In this document: positions 6,781-14,051 of the stretch, piece by piece | Layout: each line of letters opens with the position of its first letter | Position numbering within the stretch: position 1 is the first letter of the stretch | Assembly (NCBI GenBank): GCA_003487955.1 | Contig: DNNJ01000270.1 | Location: forward strand, 1 to 14,609 | Reading direction: 5' to 3' | Length of the DNA stretch: 14,609 nt | Source: Clostridiales bacterium | Lineage (GTDB): Bacteria > Bacillota > Clostridia > Tissierellales > Sedimentibacteraceae | Notes under the pieces: generated by a model | Databases searched by the model: none | Told to the model about the DNA's origin: nothing | What the model saw: the letters and a program-made list of their open reading frames with translations, nothing else | Program-made: the position numbers and the translations under genes

Positions 6781-6990
6781 TTATCTGAAGAAAAATAACC
6801 ACCAAAATGGAAACCTTAAGTCAAAATCATGTCTTCTGTCAAATTCCTCTCTTCTGTCAAATTCATGTCTTCTATCAAATTCCATTCTTCTATTGAATTC
6901 GTCTCTCATTTCAGGTATATTTCTTCCATCAAACTCCATTCTTCTATTGAATTCATTTCTCATTTCAGGTACATTTCTTCTATCAATCAT
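6781..6990 (-). CDS. 69-residue arginine-rich hexapeptide-repeat protein
   Basis: A small protein of unknown function made almost wholly of six-residue units after the first methionine: IDRRNV, PEMRNE, FNRRME, FDGRNI, PEMRDE, FNRRME, FDRRHE, FDRREE, FDRRHD, FDLRFP. It ends in an aromatic tail FWWLFFFR. Each unit alternates an aromatic with acidic and paired basic residues, giving a highly charged body with a hydrophobic end that could sit in a membrane or a coat layer. The DNA shows the same 18-bp period (see the repeat entry). It is judged real because AAGGAG lies 8 bases before the ATG and a strong terminator follows the stop. It is on the same strand as the kinase-like gene 149 bases upstream. 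Small repeat proteins with aromatic tails occur among spore-coat and sporulation proteins, but this is only an analogy. Confidence 0.7.
   Translation of the reverse strand: MIDRRNVPEMRNEFNRRMEFDGRNIPEMRDEFNRRMEFDRRHEFDRREEFDRRHDFDLRFPFWWLFFFR
6821..6988. repeat. 18-bp-period tandem repeats within the hexad gene
   Basis: Four consecutive 18-bp units start at 6821, 6839, 6857 and 6875, each beginning TCAAA and ending TCTTCT or similar. They run into a higher-order repeat of 54 bp (three units), with copies at 6881-6934 and 6935-6988 differing at only a few positions. The period equals six codons and preserves frame, so copy number could change without breaking the gene. Confidence 0.85.
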
Positions 6991-7132
6991 ATATAAACTC
7001 CTTCCACATTAAAAAATAAATAATATAAAATATTCTATAAAACAGTTTAGTAAAAACTTTTATAAATTTAATATACTACAATATATGGCAAAAAATATAT
7101 CATGTTACTAAAATCCTTAGTTTCATCAACTT

Positions 7133-7774
7133 CAAGGTTTACTTTCTTAATAATCTGAGTAATGGATGCATGTAATATCTTCTGCGCACCTCATTAGTAT
7201 AGCCATAATCAATTATAACCGGCCTTCCATTGAGCATTCCCCAATTTACCGGCCTTCTTAAATCAATTAATAATAAGCCATATATAGAGGAAATATTCTG
7301 TAGTTCCTTTACTTGATAAAGTTCTTTATTATTTTTCACATTAAAATATTTCCAAACATAAAATATATCTTTAATTTTAATCGCCTTTTCCATTACCAAA
7401 TATTTAAAGTTTTCTGATACATCTAAAATCTTTGCAAACAAATTTGTATTATCTGATAATGAGATTTTATATTCTGTTTTATTTTGTGCAATACCCTTAT
7501 TATTATTAGCTACCTTAACAACATATCCATTCTCTAAGTCATATACAATTCTTCCAGATCCTATTCCAATAAATTTATAATACCGCCTTTTTATATTTAA
7601 TGAAATCTCATTAAAGTCTATTTTATTTTTATTAAATTCCATATTTAATCCTCGTAATTTGATTGATAAGTTGTTTTATAATGCACAATATTCATCTATA
7701 GAATTTATGTGTATATATTTATGATATAAATGAAACTGAATAAAGAAATATTTTGGTTAATCAAACATCAACAC
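7133..7774. repeat. 640-bp direct duplication, copy 2
   Basis: This is the counterpart of 1773-2412, in the same orientation, ending at CAAACATCAACAC near 7774. Differences are mostly single substitutions, plus a few one- or two-base indels in the region upstream of the gene. The two copies bracket about 4.7 kb holding the importer operon and the hexad-repeat gene. Confidence 0.9.
7139..7642 (-). CDS. Small protein-kinase-like protein, copy 2
   Basis: 167 residues, identical to the copy at 1779-2282 at 156 positions. The changes are I44V, K46N, R49K, E59K, R106K, N113E, K120I, V126I, G129R, L136M and E139G. Every candidate catalytic feature is kept: GIGSGRIVY (26-34), K43, E57, D127, N133 and the DYG at 145-147. 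Changes cluster around the segment after the ATP lysine and around the catalytic loop, which could alter substrate preference. It has the same ATG and GAGGA ribosome site as copy 1. No frameshift or stop interrupts it, so both copies appear to be under selection or recently duplicated. Confidence 0.7.
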   Translation of the reverse strand: MEFNKNKIDFNEISLNIKRRYYKFIGIGSGRIVYDLENGYVVKVANNNKGIAQNKTEYKISLSDNTNLFAKILDVSENFKYLVMEKAIKIKDIFYVWKYFNVKNNKELYQVKELQNISSIYGLLLIDLRRPVNWGMLNGRPVIIDYGYTNEVRRRYYMHPLLRLLRK

Positions 7775-7959
7775 GACGGAATCAACTGGAGAATTTCTTT
7801 ATGATAACAATTAATTTTCTTTGTAGAGTTATTAGAGTTTACTGATTGTTTACATAGTGAATATTAGTAAAAAAAGTATAAACATGAAATAGTAGAACCG
7901 TAACAATATATATTTGTATTCATATAATAAGTTATATAAATTAATTAGGAGGTTTAAAT
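7643..7959. other. Intergenic region between divergent small genes
   Basis: The first 130 bases are the duplicated upstream region of the kinase-like gene. From 7775 on the DNA is unique and AT-rich. No RNA gene, riboswitch or further reading frame was recognised, apart from promoter-like sequence just before the 44-residue gene. Confidence 0.6.
7902..7929 (+). promoter_or_regulatory. Promoter of the 44-residue gene, possibly sporulation type
   Basis: CATATAATA (7921-7929) matches the sigma-K -10 pattern CATANNNTA exactly. An AACA element (7902-7905) lies about 15 bases upstream, one or two bases short of the usual spacing for the sigma-K -35 AC. The same site contains TATAAT (7923-7928), so a vegetative promoter cannot be excluded. 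Confidence 0.35.
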
Positions 7960-8094
7960 ATGGGATGTTTTAATAGAGATAGTATAGGCGGAACAGGCGG
8001 GATATTAGGCGAAGGATCAAGCTTACTATTTTTCTTTTTATTGCTAGTAGTTATTTTCTGTAACTGCAATCGGGGCTTTGATATTACTAGGTAA
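7960..8094 (+). CDS. 44-residue glycine-rich hydrophobic protein (YjcZ-like style)
   Basis: A short gene reading MGCFNRDSIGGTGGILGEGSS, then a single strongly hydrophobic segment of about 15 residues (LLFFFLLLVVIFC), then CNCNRGFDITR. A polar glycine-rich head, one membrane segment and a small cysteine-containing tail are typical of short sporulation proteins of the YjcZ type in Firmicutes; the exact family is not certain. The call rests on a near-perfect AGGAGG at 7947-7952, a good promoter-like region, and a terminator at 8183-8218. It is transcribed divergently from the kinase-like gene. Cysteines at 3, 34 and 36 are a notable feature. Confidence 0.7.
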   Translation: MGCFNRDSIGGTGGILGEGSSLLFFFLLLVVIFCNCNRGFDITR

Positions 8095-8182
8095 GTAGGA
8101 GAACCTTACGAAGAAATTTTAAAAGCAGCGAGTTAGACTGAGTTTGATTATATAATTATGGGTAGGAAAGGGTACTTTAATC

Positions 8183-8218
8183 AAAATACTCCCCTTTAAA
8201 TCAGGGGGAGTATTTTTT
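8183..8218 (+). terminator. Terminator after the 44-residue gene, perhaps bidirectional
   Basis: AAAATACTCCCC (8183-8194) pairs with GGGGAGTATTTT (8205-8216), with a 10-base loop, and the T-run continues to 8218. On the minus strand the stem also ends in TTTTGA, so it may stop butyrate kinase transcripts arriving from the right. Confidence 0.88.
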
Positions 8219-8261
8219 GAGTGTAATAGCAGATGCTGAAGTGATTGTTGAGTTGCTGCAA

Positions 8262-9338
8262 TCAGTTGTATATTTTTAACTTTTCCTCTCCGGTTAATAC
8301 TCTTATAACACCTTGTACCATTGCCTGCATTTCAATTTCTCCGGGATATACCTTTACAGGTGCTATAAATTCAACTCTTTCTTTTATCCATTGAATCAAG
8401 ACATCATCAAAAGCTAAACCGCCGGTCAGTATAATATTATCAATTTTTCCCTTTAAAACTGTTGCTGCTGCTCCAATGTCTTTAGCAATTTGATATGCCA
8501 TAGTTTCATATATTAGCTTTGCATATTTATCCCCTGCAGCTATTTTCTTTTTCACTTTCATAGCATCATTTGTACCTAAATATGCAACCAAGCCGCCTTT
8601 ACCGGTTATCTTTTTCTTAATTTCTTCAATTGTATACTTTCCGGAAAAGCACATTTCAACCAATGTGCCTACCGGTAATCCGCCGGCTCTTTCAGGAGTA
8701 AAAGTTCCCTCACCATCCAAACAATTATTTATATCTACTATTCTGCCATTTTTGTGCGCACCAATCGATATGCCTCCACCCATGTGTGCAACTACAAAAT
8801 TATAATCAGAGTACTTACCTCCTAATTCAGCGGCTGCAAGCCGAGCTACCGCTTTCTGATTTAAAGGGTGAGATTTGGCTTTCCTTTCTATTTCAGGCAT
8901 CCCTGAAATTCTTGCATATTCTTCAAGTTCATCTACAACTACCGGGTCAACAACATATGCTGATAATCCCAACTCCTTGGCGATTGCATCAGCTATTATA
9001 GCACCGAGATTAGAGGGATGATGCCCCATAACGCCAATTATTAAATCCTTAATCATTTTTTGATTTACCTTGTAAGTACCGCCTTCAACAGGTTTAAAAT
9101 TTCCGCCCCTGCCTGCAACGGCATCCAATTCATTAAGGTTGAAGTTCTGTTTTTTTATCGTGTCCAAGATTATTTTTTTTCGATATTCAAATTGATCAAT
9201 TATTTTATCAAATTTCTCCAAATCTGAATTGCTATGGTATATTGTTTCTCTAAATATTAAATTCTCATTCTCATAGACTGCAATTTTTGTAGAGGTTGAA
9301 CCGGGATTAATAGCTAAAATTTTATATGAGTTTTTCAT
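8262..9338 (-). CDS. buk: Butyrate kinase
   Basis: A 358-residue acyl-phosphate kinase of the acetate/butyrate kinase superfamily. It converts butyryl phosphate and ADP to butyrate and ATP, the final energy-yielding step of the butyrate pathway in the cytoplasm. Motifs are the phosphate-1 loop INPGSTSTKIA (10-20), HMGGGISIGAH (185-195), the adenosine-binding ILTGGLAF (303-310) and the C-terminal YPGEIEMQAM (331-340). The length matches Buk proteins (about 355), not acetate kinase (about 400). The ATG at 9338 has AGGAGG five bases upstream; a longer frame to 9398 would add 20 basic residues and run over the probable promoter. No phosphotransbutyrylase gene is adjacent, which is unusual, so it may be a secondary or branched-chain acyl kinase. 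Confidence 0.93.
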   Translation of the reverse strand: MKNSYKILAINPGSTSTKIAVYENENLIFRETIYHSNSDLEKFDKIIDQFEYRKKIILDTIKKQNFNLNELDAVAGRGGNFKPVEGGTYKVNQKMIKDLIIGVMGHHPSNLGAIIADAIAKELGLSAYVVDPVVVDELEEYARISGMPEIERKAKSHPLNQKAVARLAAAELGGKYSDYNFVVAHMGGGISIGAHKNGRIVDINNCLDGEGTFTPERAGGLPVGTLVEMCFSGKYTIEEIKKKITGKGGLVAYLGTNDAMKVKKKIAAGDKYAKLIYETMAYQIAKDIGAAATVLKGKIDNIILTGGLAFDDVLIQWIKERVEFIAPVKVYPGEIEMQAMVQGVIRVLTGEEKLKIYN

Positions 9339-9400
9339 AGTTCCTCCTAATATATGGGTTAACTGCCTATTCGCATGCTTTTTCTTTGCAAGTTTCATTA

Positions 9401-9428
9401 ATTATATCATAATTTTGGATTTATTGAA
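9401..9428 (-). promoter_or_regulatory. Likely promoter of buk
   Basis: On the minus strand a perfect TATAAT (9401-9406) follows TTCAAT (9423-9428) at 16-base spacing. The -35 box is a 4/6 match. It lies about 63 bases before the start codon. Confidence 0.45.
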
Positions 9429-9447
9429 TTATTATTACAAGAATATC

Positions 9448-9477
9448 AAATCCCCCTGAAATTTCAGGAGGATTTGT
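9448..9477. repeat. Palindrome A, related to the one after the aminotransferase
   Basis: CAAATCC-C-CCTGAA and TTCAGG-A-GGATTTG pair, with one C-A mismatch and a tiny loop. No clear T-run follows on either strand. The core CCTGAAATTTCAGGAGGAT is nearly the same as that at 10791-10822. It sits between two divergent genes, where a terminator has no evident job, next to copy 2 of the 75-bp repeat. Confidence 0.7.
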
Positions 9478-9482
9478 ACTGA

Positions 9483-9565
9483 AATAATTTGCAATGCTTG
9501 ATTTCAGTAATAATCTTAGATATAATTAAAAGAAGGCAAAGATGTTAAAAATAAAAAATTATTAT
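9483..9565. repeat. 75-bp dispersed repeat, copy 2
   Basis: Counterpart of 1613-1692 in the same orientation. On the minus strand the frame corresponding to the relic of copy 1 reads NNFLFLTSLPSFNYI before a stop, so both copies could derive from the 3' end of one gene family. Palindrome A lies just past that end and would have been its terminator. Confidence 0.7.
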
Positions 9566-9641
9566 ATGGCAATAAGACTGTAATATTGATGCAAATTGGA
9601 ATTTTAATAAAGGGCAATTTATGAAATAGGAGGGGTTCAAA

Positions 9642-10763
9642 ATGAAGATTAAAATTTTTAAAGTTGAACAGTGGATGAATGATTATGAAAATGATGCAAT
9701 TTATAATTTAGGTGAAACCTGCATTGATTCTATGACCTTAGGTGAATTAATAGAGCTGTCAGGTCAAAATCCGGAAGCATACTTAACTGCATTAAAGGAC
9801 AAAAGGATGACTTATGGTCACATTCACGGCTCACCGGAACTATTAAAAGGTATAGCAAGTTTATACAAGGATATTTTGCCAAGCCAGGTTATTCCTACAC
9901 ACGGCGCAATTGGTGCAAATCATCAGGTTATAATTTCAATGATTGAGCCAAAAGATAACATGGTTTCAGTAATGCCCACTTATCAGCAGCATTACTCAAT
10001 ACCGGAGTCCATTGGAGCAGAAGTAAGAATTCTCCAGCTTACGCCGGAAAATAACTTTCTTCTTGATTTAGAGCTTTTGAGAAGCTTGGTTGATAAAAAT
10101 ACCAAGATGATTACGATAAACAATCCTAACAACCCCACAGGGTCATGGATTCCGACAGATGTAATGATGGAAATCGCAGAAATTGCTAAAAGTGTTAATG
10201 CATACATTTTATCTGATGAAGTATATAGAGGAATTTCTGAAGATGGCAGCTACATGGAATCAATTGCCGATATATATGAAAAAGGAATTTCAGTAGGAAG
10301 TATGTCTAAGATATTTTCACTTGCAGGACTTCGAATGGGCTGGATCGTATCAAAGGATGAAGATGTAATAAATGCCTGCCTTTTAAGAAGAGATTATGAT
10401 ACAATAAGCTGCGGTCAATTAGATGACTTGTTTGCAAGTTTAGCCCTTTCCAATAAAGAAAAAATATTTGACAGAAACAAAAAAATCCTATTGAAGAATA
10501 GAAAAATTTTAGACAGATGGGTGAATGAAACACCTGAAGTAAGCTATGTTAAACCTGTTGCAGGAACAACAGCTCTTGTATATTATAAAAATGATATTCC
10601 TTCTTATGAGCTGTGTATTAAATTAATAAAGGAAAAAGGAGTTTTGTTTACCCCCGGTTCATGCTTTGAAATGGAAGGTTGTGTGAGAATCGGATATGCA
10701 TTTGATTCAAAAACATTAAAAGACGGGTTAGATAAATTTACTGAATTATTAAGAGAAATATAA
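9642..10763 (+). CDS. PLP-dependent aminotransferase, class I/II (fold type I)
   Basis: A 373-residue cytoplasmic aminotransferase-like enzyme that would transfer an amino group between an amino acid and a 2-oxo acid, or run a related PLP reaction. Visible features are YGHIHGSPELLKGIA (58-72, the substrate-proximal N-terminal region), NNPNNPTG (160-167), SDEVY (191-195, with the aspartate that binds the pyridine nitrogen), the Schiff-base lysine K223 in SMSKIFSLAGLRMGW, R231 for the phosphate, and a C-terminal arginine in CVRIGYA for the substrate carboxylate. The start at 9642 has AGGAGGGG 6 bases upstream. It stands alone, with no biosynthetic partner to reveal its substrate. Capreomycidine-synthase-like and aspartate/aromatic aminotransferases are possible relatives. 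Confidence 0.88.
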   Translation: MKIKIFKVEQWMNDYENDAIYNLGETCIDSMTLGELIELSGQNPEAYLTALKDKRMTYGHIHGSPELLKGIASLYKDILPSQVIPTHGAIGANHQVIISMIEPKDNMVSVMPTYQQHYSIPESIGAEVRILQLTPENNFLLDLELLRSLVDKNTKMITINNPNNPTGSWIPTDVMMEIAEIAKSVNAYILSDEVYRGISEDGSYMESIADIYEKGISVGSMSKIFSLAGLRMGWIVSKDEDVINACLLRRDYDTISCGQLDDLFASLALSNKEKIFDRNKKILLKNRKILDRWVNETPEVSYVKPVAGTTALVYYKNDIPSYELCIKLIKEKGVLFTPGSCFEMEGCVRIGYAFDSKTLKDGLDKFTELLREI

Positions 10764-10790
10764 TGGGCATTGCCCCCGCTTAGGACTAAA

Positions 10791-10822
10791 ACACATCCTC
10801 CTGAGATTTCAGGAGGATGTGT
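10791..10822. terminator. Palindrome B, probable bidirectional terminator
   Basis: ACACATCCTCCTGA (10791-10804) pairs perfectly over 14 bases with TCAGGAGGATGTGT (10809-10822) around GATT. It lies between two convergent genes. The minus-strand side continues TTTTAG, the plus side CCCATACCTTTATT, so T-runs are weak on both. Its core matches palindrome A (9448-9477), and its right flank TGTGTCCCATACCT resembles the right end of the repeat element at 13361-13483. Confidence 0.6.
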
Positions 10823-10852
10823 CCCATACCTTTATTTATATTGTACAGCTTT

Positions 10853-11149
10853 TTATTGACCGTTATCTAAAACTAAGAAATTGTTGAATATACCCAATAC
10901 TCTGTAGTTGTCCACTGCTTCTGAGGTATATATGCTGTAAATTTTGTAATCTTCTCTCACTATAGAAGCATCTGCTACTAAGCCCGATACCATGCCGACA
11001 ACTGACTTTCCTATCTCGGTTGATGCCTCCACAGCTTGGGCTGTCTTAGACTTGTACCAATCCTTGTAATCTTCATAGCCTGGATTTGTTGAAAAACCAA
11101 TTAATCCCACTATTAAAGCTATAACAATAACTATCATTATTCCTTTCAT
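10853..11149 (-). CDS. Small exported or membrane-anchored protein, DUF4359-like
   Basis: A 98-residue protein starting MKGIMIVIVIALIVGLIGF, a single N-terminal hydrophobic segment (about 3-19) that may be an uncleaved anchor or signal. It is followed by STNPGYEDYKDW and, near the end, REDYKIYSIYTSEAVDNYRVLGIFNNF. The TNPxxxDY element after the membrane helix and the Y-x-x-Y-SIYT...LGIxxxF ending fit DUF4359 as remembered, whose function is unknown. The ATG at 11149 has AAGGAG about six bases upstream; a longer frame starting at 11260 lacks such a site. It is divergent from fbp and convergent with the aminotransferase. An exported role is inferred from the N-terminus only. Confidence 0.75.
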   Translation of the reverse strand: MKGIMIVIVIALIVGLIGFSTNPGYEDYKDWYKSKTAQAVEASTEIGKSVVGMVSGLVADASIVREDYKIYSIYTSEAVDNYRVLGIFNNFLVLDNGQ

Positions 11150-11338
11150 AAGTAACTCCTTAAAAGTATTTTTTATATTATCTGTAAAATACCCTAACTT
11201 ATACCAGATATTTTGGAGAATGTAAAAAAATATAATAATAATAAAATATTTAAAAATCAATGGCTTTTATACCGTTTATGATATAAACTATATATAGGTA
11301 AATATCCGTTGTAGAAATATTATAAAAGGAGAAATATC

Positions 11339-13327
11339 ATGACTGATTCTAATGATGCAATTTGTATGTTAGACGAAGAAATTAGATATTTAAAGCTTTT
11401 ATCTAAACAATACCCAACAATTGCTTCTGCATGTACAGAAATTATTAACTTACAAGCTATTTTAAATCTTCCCAAAGGAACAGAACATTTCCTTTCCGAT
11501 ATACACGGAGAGTATGAATCCTTCAATCATGTGCTGAGAAATGGCTCAGGCAATATAAAGCGTAAAATTAATGAGGTTTATGGGGATATTATGAGTGAAA
11601 AGGAAATTAAAAGCCTTGCCACTTTGATTTATTATCCTGAACGGAAACTTGAAATAATTCATAAGGAAGAGGAAGATATTGATGATTGGTATAGGATTAC
11701 CATTTACAGGCTTGTGGTAATATGCAGAAAGGCAGCTTTCAAATATACTCGCATGAAGGTAAGAAAAGCCCTTCCAAAAGAGTTTGCATACATAATTGAA
11801 GAGCTTATGCATAAAGGTCCTGAAGAAGACAAGGAGGAATATTATAGCGAGATAATCAATACAATAATAAGAATAGGCAGAGCTGATGAATTTATAGTTG
11901 CAATGGCAAAGCTTATTCAAAGATTGGTTATAGACAGGCTTCATATTGTAGGTGATATTTTTGACAGGGGACCCGGTGCCGATAGAGTGATGGAGACTAT
12001 TATGAATTATCATACTGTGGACATACAATGGGGCAATCATGATGCATTGTGGATGGGTGCTGCTGCAGGAAGTGAAGCATGCATTGCAACAGTATTAAGA
12101 ATATGTGCCAGATATGCAAACCTTGACACAGTCGAAGATGGATACGGCATAAATGTTCTGCCTTTGGCAACATTTGCATTGGAATATTACGGTGATGATG
12201 AATGCGTTCAATTTAAACCTAAGGTAGAAAGCGATATCGTTTATTCAGATAAGGACATAAAACTAATTGCCAAGATGCATAAAGCCATTTCCATTATACA
12301 GTTCAAGTTAGAAGGTCATATAATTAAAAGACGTCCCCATTATAAGATGGAAGACAGGCTGCTGCTTGATAAAATAAATTATGAAGAAGGAACAATTGAG
12401 CTGTATGGCAAAATATATCCGTTGAATGATACAAACTTTCCGACCATTGACCCTAAAAACCCGTATGCACTCAGTATGGAAGAAGAAGAATTGGTTGAAA
12501 AATTAAGATCATCTTTCTTAAACAGCGAAAAACTCCAAAAACATATAAGATTTATGCTGACAAACGGAAGCATGTATTTGAAATTCAACTCAAATCTATT
12601 ATATCACGGATGTATTCCGGTTAACGAAGACGGTACATTCAAGAAGGTACAAATCGGCGCCTCAGGAAAGGCATACAGCGGCAAGGCTTATTTTGACAGG
12701 CTTGAAATACTGGTAAGGGAAGGATATTTTCATAAAACCAATCCTGAAGCTAAACAATATGGCATGGACATTACCTGGTATTTATGGACGGGTGCTGATT
12801 CTCCTTTGTTCGGCAAAGATAGGATGACTACTTTTGAAAGATATTTCGTGGATGACAAGAAAACACATAAAGAAACTAAAAGTCCGTATTTTAAATTAGA
12901 AGACAGTGAAGAAATGTGCAGAAGGATTTTCGAGGAATTCGGCTTGAATTCGGAATGCTCGCATATTATTAACGGTCACGTGCCTGTTAAAAGCAAAAGC
13001 GGAGAAAGCCCCATAAAAGCAAACGGAAAACTGATAGTTATAGATGGAGGATTTTCAAGAGCATATCAGGGTACTACCGGAATTGCAGGCTATACTCTTA
13101 TATATAATTCCTACGGATTACTTTTGGTATCCCATAATCCATTTGAATCAACGCAAAAAGCAATAGAAGAAGAAAAGGATATTCATTCAACTACCATGGT
13201 TTTAGAAAAGGAATTAGAAAGAAAAAGGGTTAAGGATACCGATGCAGGGGAAGTTATGAAGGGTCAGATAAAAGATTTGGAAATGCTTTTAGATGCATAT
13301 AGATTAGGCTTTGTCAAAGAACAGTAA
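11339..13327 (+). CDS. fbp: Fructose-1,6-bisphosphatase, class III
   Basis: A 662-residue class III enzyme that hydrolyses fructose 1,6-bisphosphate to fructose 6-phosphate in gluconeogenesis. It belongs to the metallophosphoesterase fold. The metal-binding motifs are all visible: [10 protein letters not shown] (53-62, D54 and H56), GDIFDRG (205-211), WGNHDALW (231-238) and INGHVPVK, with a further histidine in LLVSHNPF near the C-terminus. The length agrees with Bacillus and Clostridium Fbp (about 640-670). The start at 11339 has AAAGGAG with 7-base spacing and gives the usual N-terminal helix [14 protein letters not shown]. Codon use is like its neighbours, with no sign of transfer. No partner gene is cotranscribed. 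A repeat begins right at its stop codon. Confidence 0.96.
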   Translation: MTDSNDAICMLDEEIRYLKLLSKQYPTIASACTEIINLQAILNLPKGTEHFLSDIHGEYESFNHVLRNGSGNIKRKINEVYGDIMSEKEIKSLATLIYYPERKLEIIHKEEEDIDDWYRITIYRLVVICRKAAFKYTRMKVRKALPKEFAYIIEELMHKGPEEDKEEYYSEIINTIIRIGRADEFIVAMAKLIQRLVIDRLHIVGDIFDRGPGADRVMETIMNYHTVDIQWGNHDALWMGAAAGSEACIATVLRICARYANLDTVEDGYGINVLPLATFALEYYGDDECVQFKPKVESDIVYSDKDIKLIAKMHKAISIIQFKLEGHIIKRRPHYKMEDRLLLDKINYEEGTIELYGKIYPLNDTNFPTIDPKNPYALSMEEEELVEKLRSSFLNSEKLQKHIRFMLTNGSMYLKFNSNLLYHGCIPVNEDGTFKKVQIGASGKAYSGKAYFDRLEILVREGYFHKTNPEAKQYGMDITWYLWTGADSPLFGKDRMTTFERYFVDDKKTHKETKSPYFKLEDSEEMCRRIFEEFGLNSECSHIINGHVPVKSKSGESPIKANGKLIVIDGGFSRAYQGTTGIAGYTLIYNSYGLLLVSHNPFESTQKAIEEEKDIHSTTMVLEKELERKRVKDTDAGEVMKGQIKDLEMLLDAYRLGFVKEQ

Positions 13328-13353
13328 AGATGCCCTAACCCGATTTTTCAGAC
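13325..13353 (+). repeat. 30-bp repeat at the fbp stop codon, copy 1
   Basis: TAAAGATGCCCTAACCC, then G, then ATTTTTC-A-GAC. It recurs at 14561-14589 at the stop of ytrI with only two or three differences. In both places the first three bases are the stop codon itself. Confidence 0.8.
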
Positions 13354-13360
13354 TTGATTT

Positions 13361-13483
13361 GGGGACATTCCTCCTACCAACAGAGGCTAAGTACAGGGAC
13401 ATTCCTTCAAAAGCTATCCCGCATGGGGTCATCTAATTTTGAAGGTGTGTCCCTCTTCCTTTTATATAGGGAGGTGTGTCCCC
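13361..13483. repeat. REPIN-like palindromic element with nested inverted repeats
   Basis: Outer arms GGGGACATTCCTCCTA (13361-13376) and the matching TAGGGAGG...TGTCCCC (13467-13483) enclose inner arms GGGACATTCCTTCAAAA (13396-13412) and TTTTGAAGGTGTGTCCC (13437-13453). The inner arms pair with only two mismatches. The centre holds CCC-GCAT-GGG. This is the form of a doublet of REP sequences, mobilised in other bacteria by RAYT (IS200-like tyrosine) transposases. No transposase gene lies in the window. Confidence 0.65.
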
Positions 13484-13504
13484 ATACCTCTAATAAAATA
13501 GCGG

Positions 13505-13660
13505 TAGGTCATTCGCAATGAGCACCAAATTTATGTGAGTTTACGAGCAAATAAATTTGTGTGCGAAACTGCGGAATTTCATAAAAATTGAGATCCTTCA
13601 TTTCATTCAGGGTGAAAAACACAAAAAGCATATTCATGTTCACGTATAAATTCCATAATA
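13505..13660. repeat. Degenerate dispersed intergenic repeats before ytrH
   Basis: An imperfect dyad pairs GCACCAAATTTAT (13519-13531) with ATAAATTTGTGTGC (about 13550-13563). It is followed by GAGATCCTTCATTTCATTCA (from about 13590), which resembles the common clostridial intergenic repeat of the form GAGATCCTTC...TCAGGATGA, here decayed. No reading frame with a ribosome site is present. With the preceding element this explains most of the 385-base gap. Confidence 0.4.
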
Positions 13661-13662
13661 AA

Positions 13663-13690
13663 TCATAAAGACATTTTACATTCATACTTT
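13663..13690 (+). promoter_or_regulatory. Sigma-E-type sporulation promoter of ytrH-ytrI
   Basis: TCATAAA (13663-13669, shifting by one base) and CATACTTT (13683-13690) lie at 13-14-base spacing, matching the mother-cell sigma-E pattern of an ATA-containing -35 and CATACANT at -10 (7 of 8 bases). It sits about 23 bases before the ytrH ATG. The Bacillus ytrH-ytrI operon is sigma-E controlled, which agrees. Confidence 0.65.
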
Positions 13691-13712
13691 ATAAAGAGAG
13701 TATGGTGATAAA

Positions 13713-14051
13713 ATGTCTTCTTTTTATTCAAGTGTTGTGCAGAACTTTTTAATTGCATTTGGAGTGGTTATAGGGGCAAGCTTATTTTCCGGATTGGGAG
13801 CTCTTATGACAAATGCTCCTCCCTTAAAGGTGATGACCGATGTTGCCGGCTCAATAAAATTATGGGCTATAGCAGCATCCTTGGGCGGCACTTTTACATC
13901 CTTTGTGGTGATTGAAAAAGGGCTGTTTGAAGGCGAGATAAAAACACTGATAAAGCAAGTGTTTTTTATTCTGATTTCATTAACCGGTGCAAATGTAGGA
14001 TATGAATTCATCAGGCTTCTTCAAAGATGCAGTAATATATGGGGGAAATGA
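13713..14051 (+). CDS. ytrH: Sporulation membrane protein YtrH
   Basis: A 112-residue integral membrane protein of the spore YtrH family. It is made in the mother cell during endospore formation and needed for efficient sporulation and cortex integrity in Bacillus; its molecular role is unclear. Three hydrophobic segments are visible: about 9-31 (FLIAFGVVIGASLFSGLGAL), about 48-67 (LWAIAASLGGTFTSFVVIEKG) and about 81-97 (VFFILISLTGANVGYEF). The length matches the Bacillus protein. The ATG at 13713 is the only sensible start, with a modest GGTGAT ribosome site. The 3' end overlaps the start region of ytrI. Confidence 0.9.
   Translation: MSSFYSSVVQNFLIAFGVVIGASLFSGLGALMTNAPPLKVMTDVAGSIKLWAIAASLGGTFTSFVVIEKGLFEGEIKTLIKQVFFILISLTGANVGYEFIRLLQRCSNIWGK

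Noticed and set aside
6821..6988. Regular 18-bp repeats as a possible CRISPR array
   Set aside because: The units are contiguous with no unique spacers, and they are in-frame codon repeats of a gene.
11546..12040. A 164-codon open frame on the minus strand inside fbp
   Set aside because: It is the antisense shadow of a well-supported gene with all catalytic motifs, and it has no ribosome site or plausible protein character.
13328..13712. The gap between fbp and ytrH as a hidden RNA gene
   Set aside because: Its structure is explained by nested inverted repeats of REP type and decayed dispersed repeats, with no promoter-terminator pair around them.
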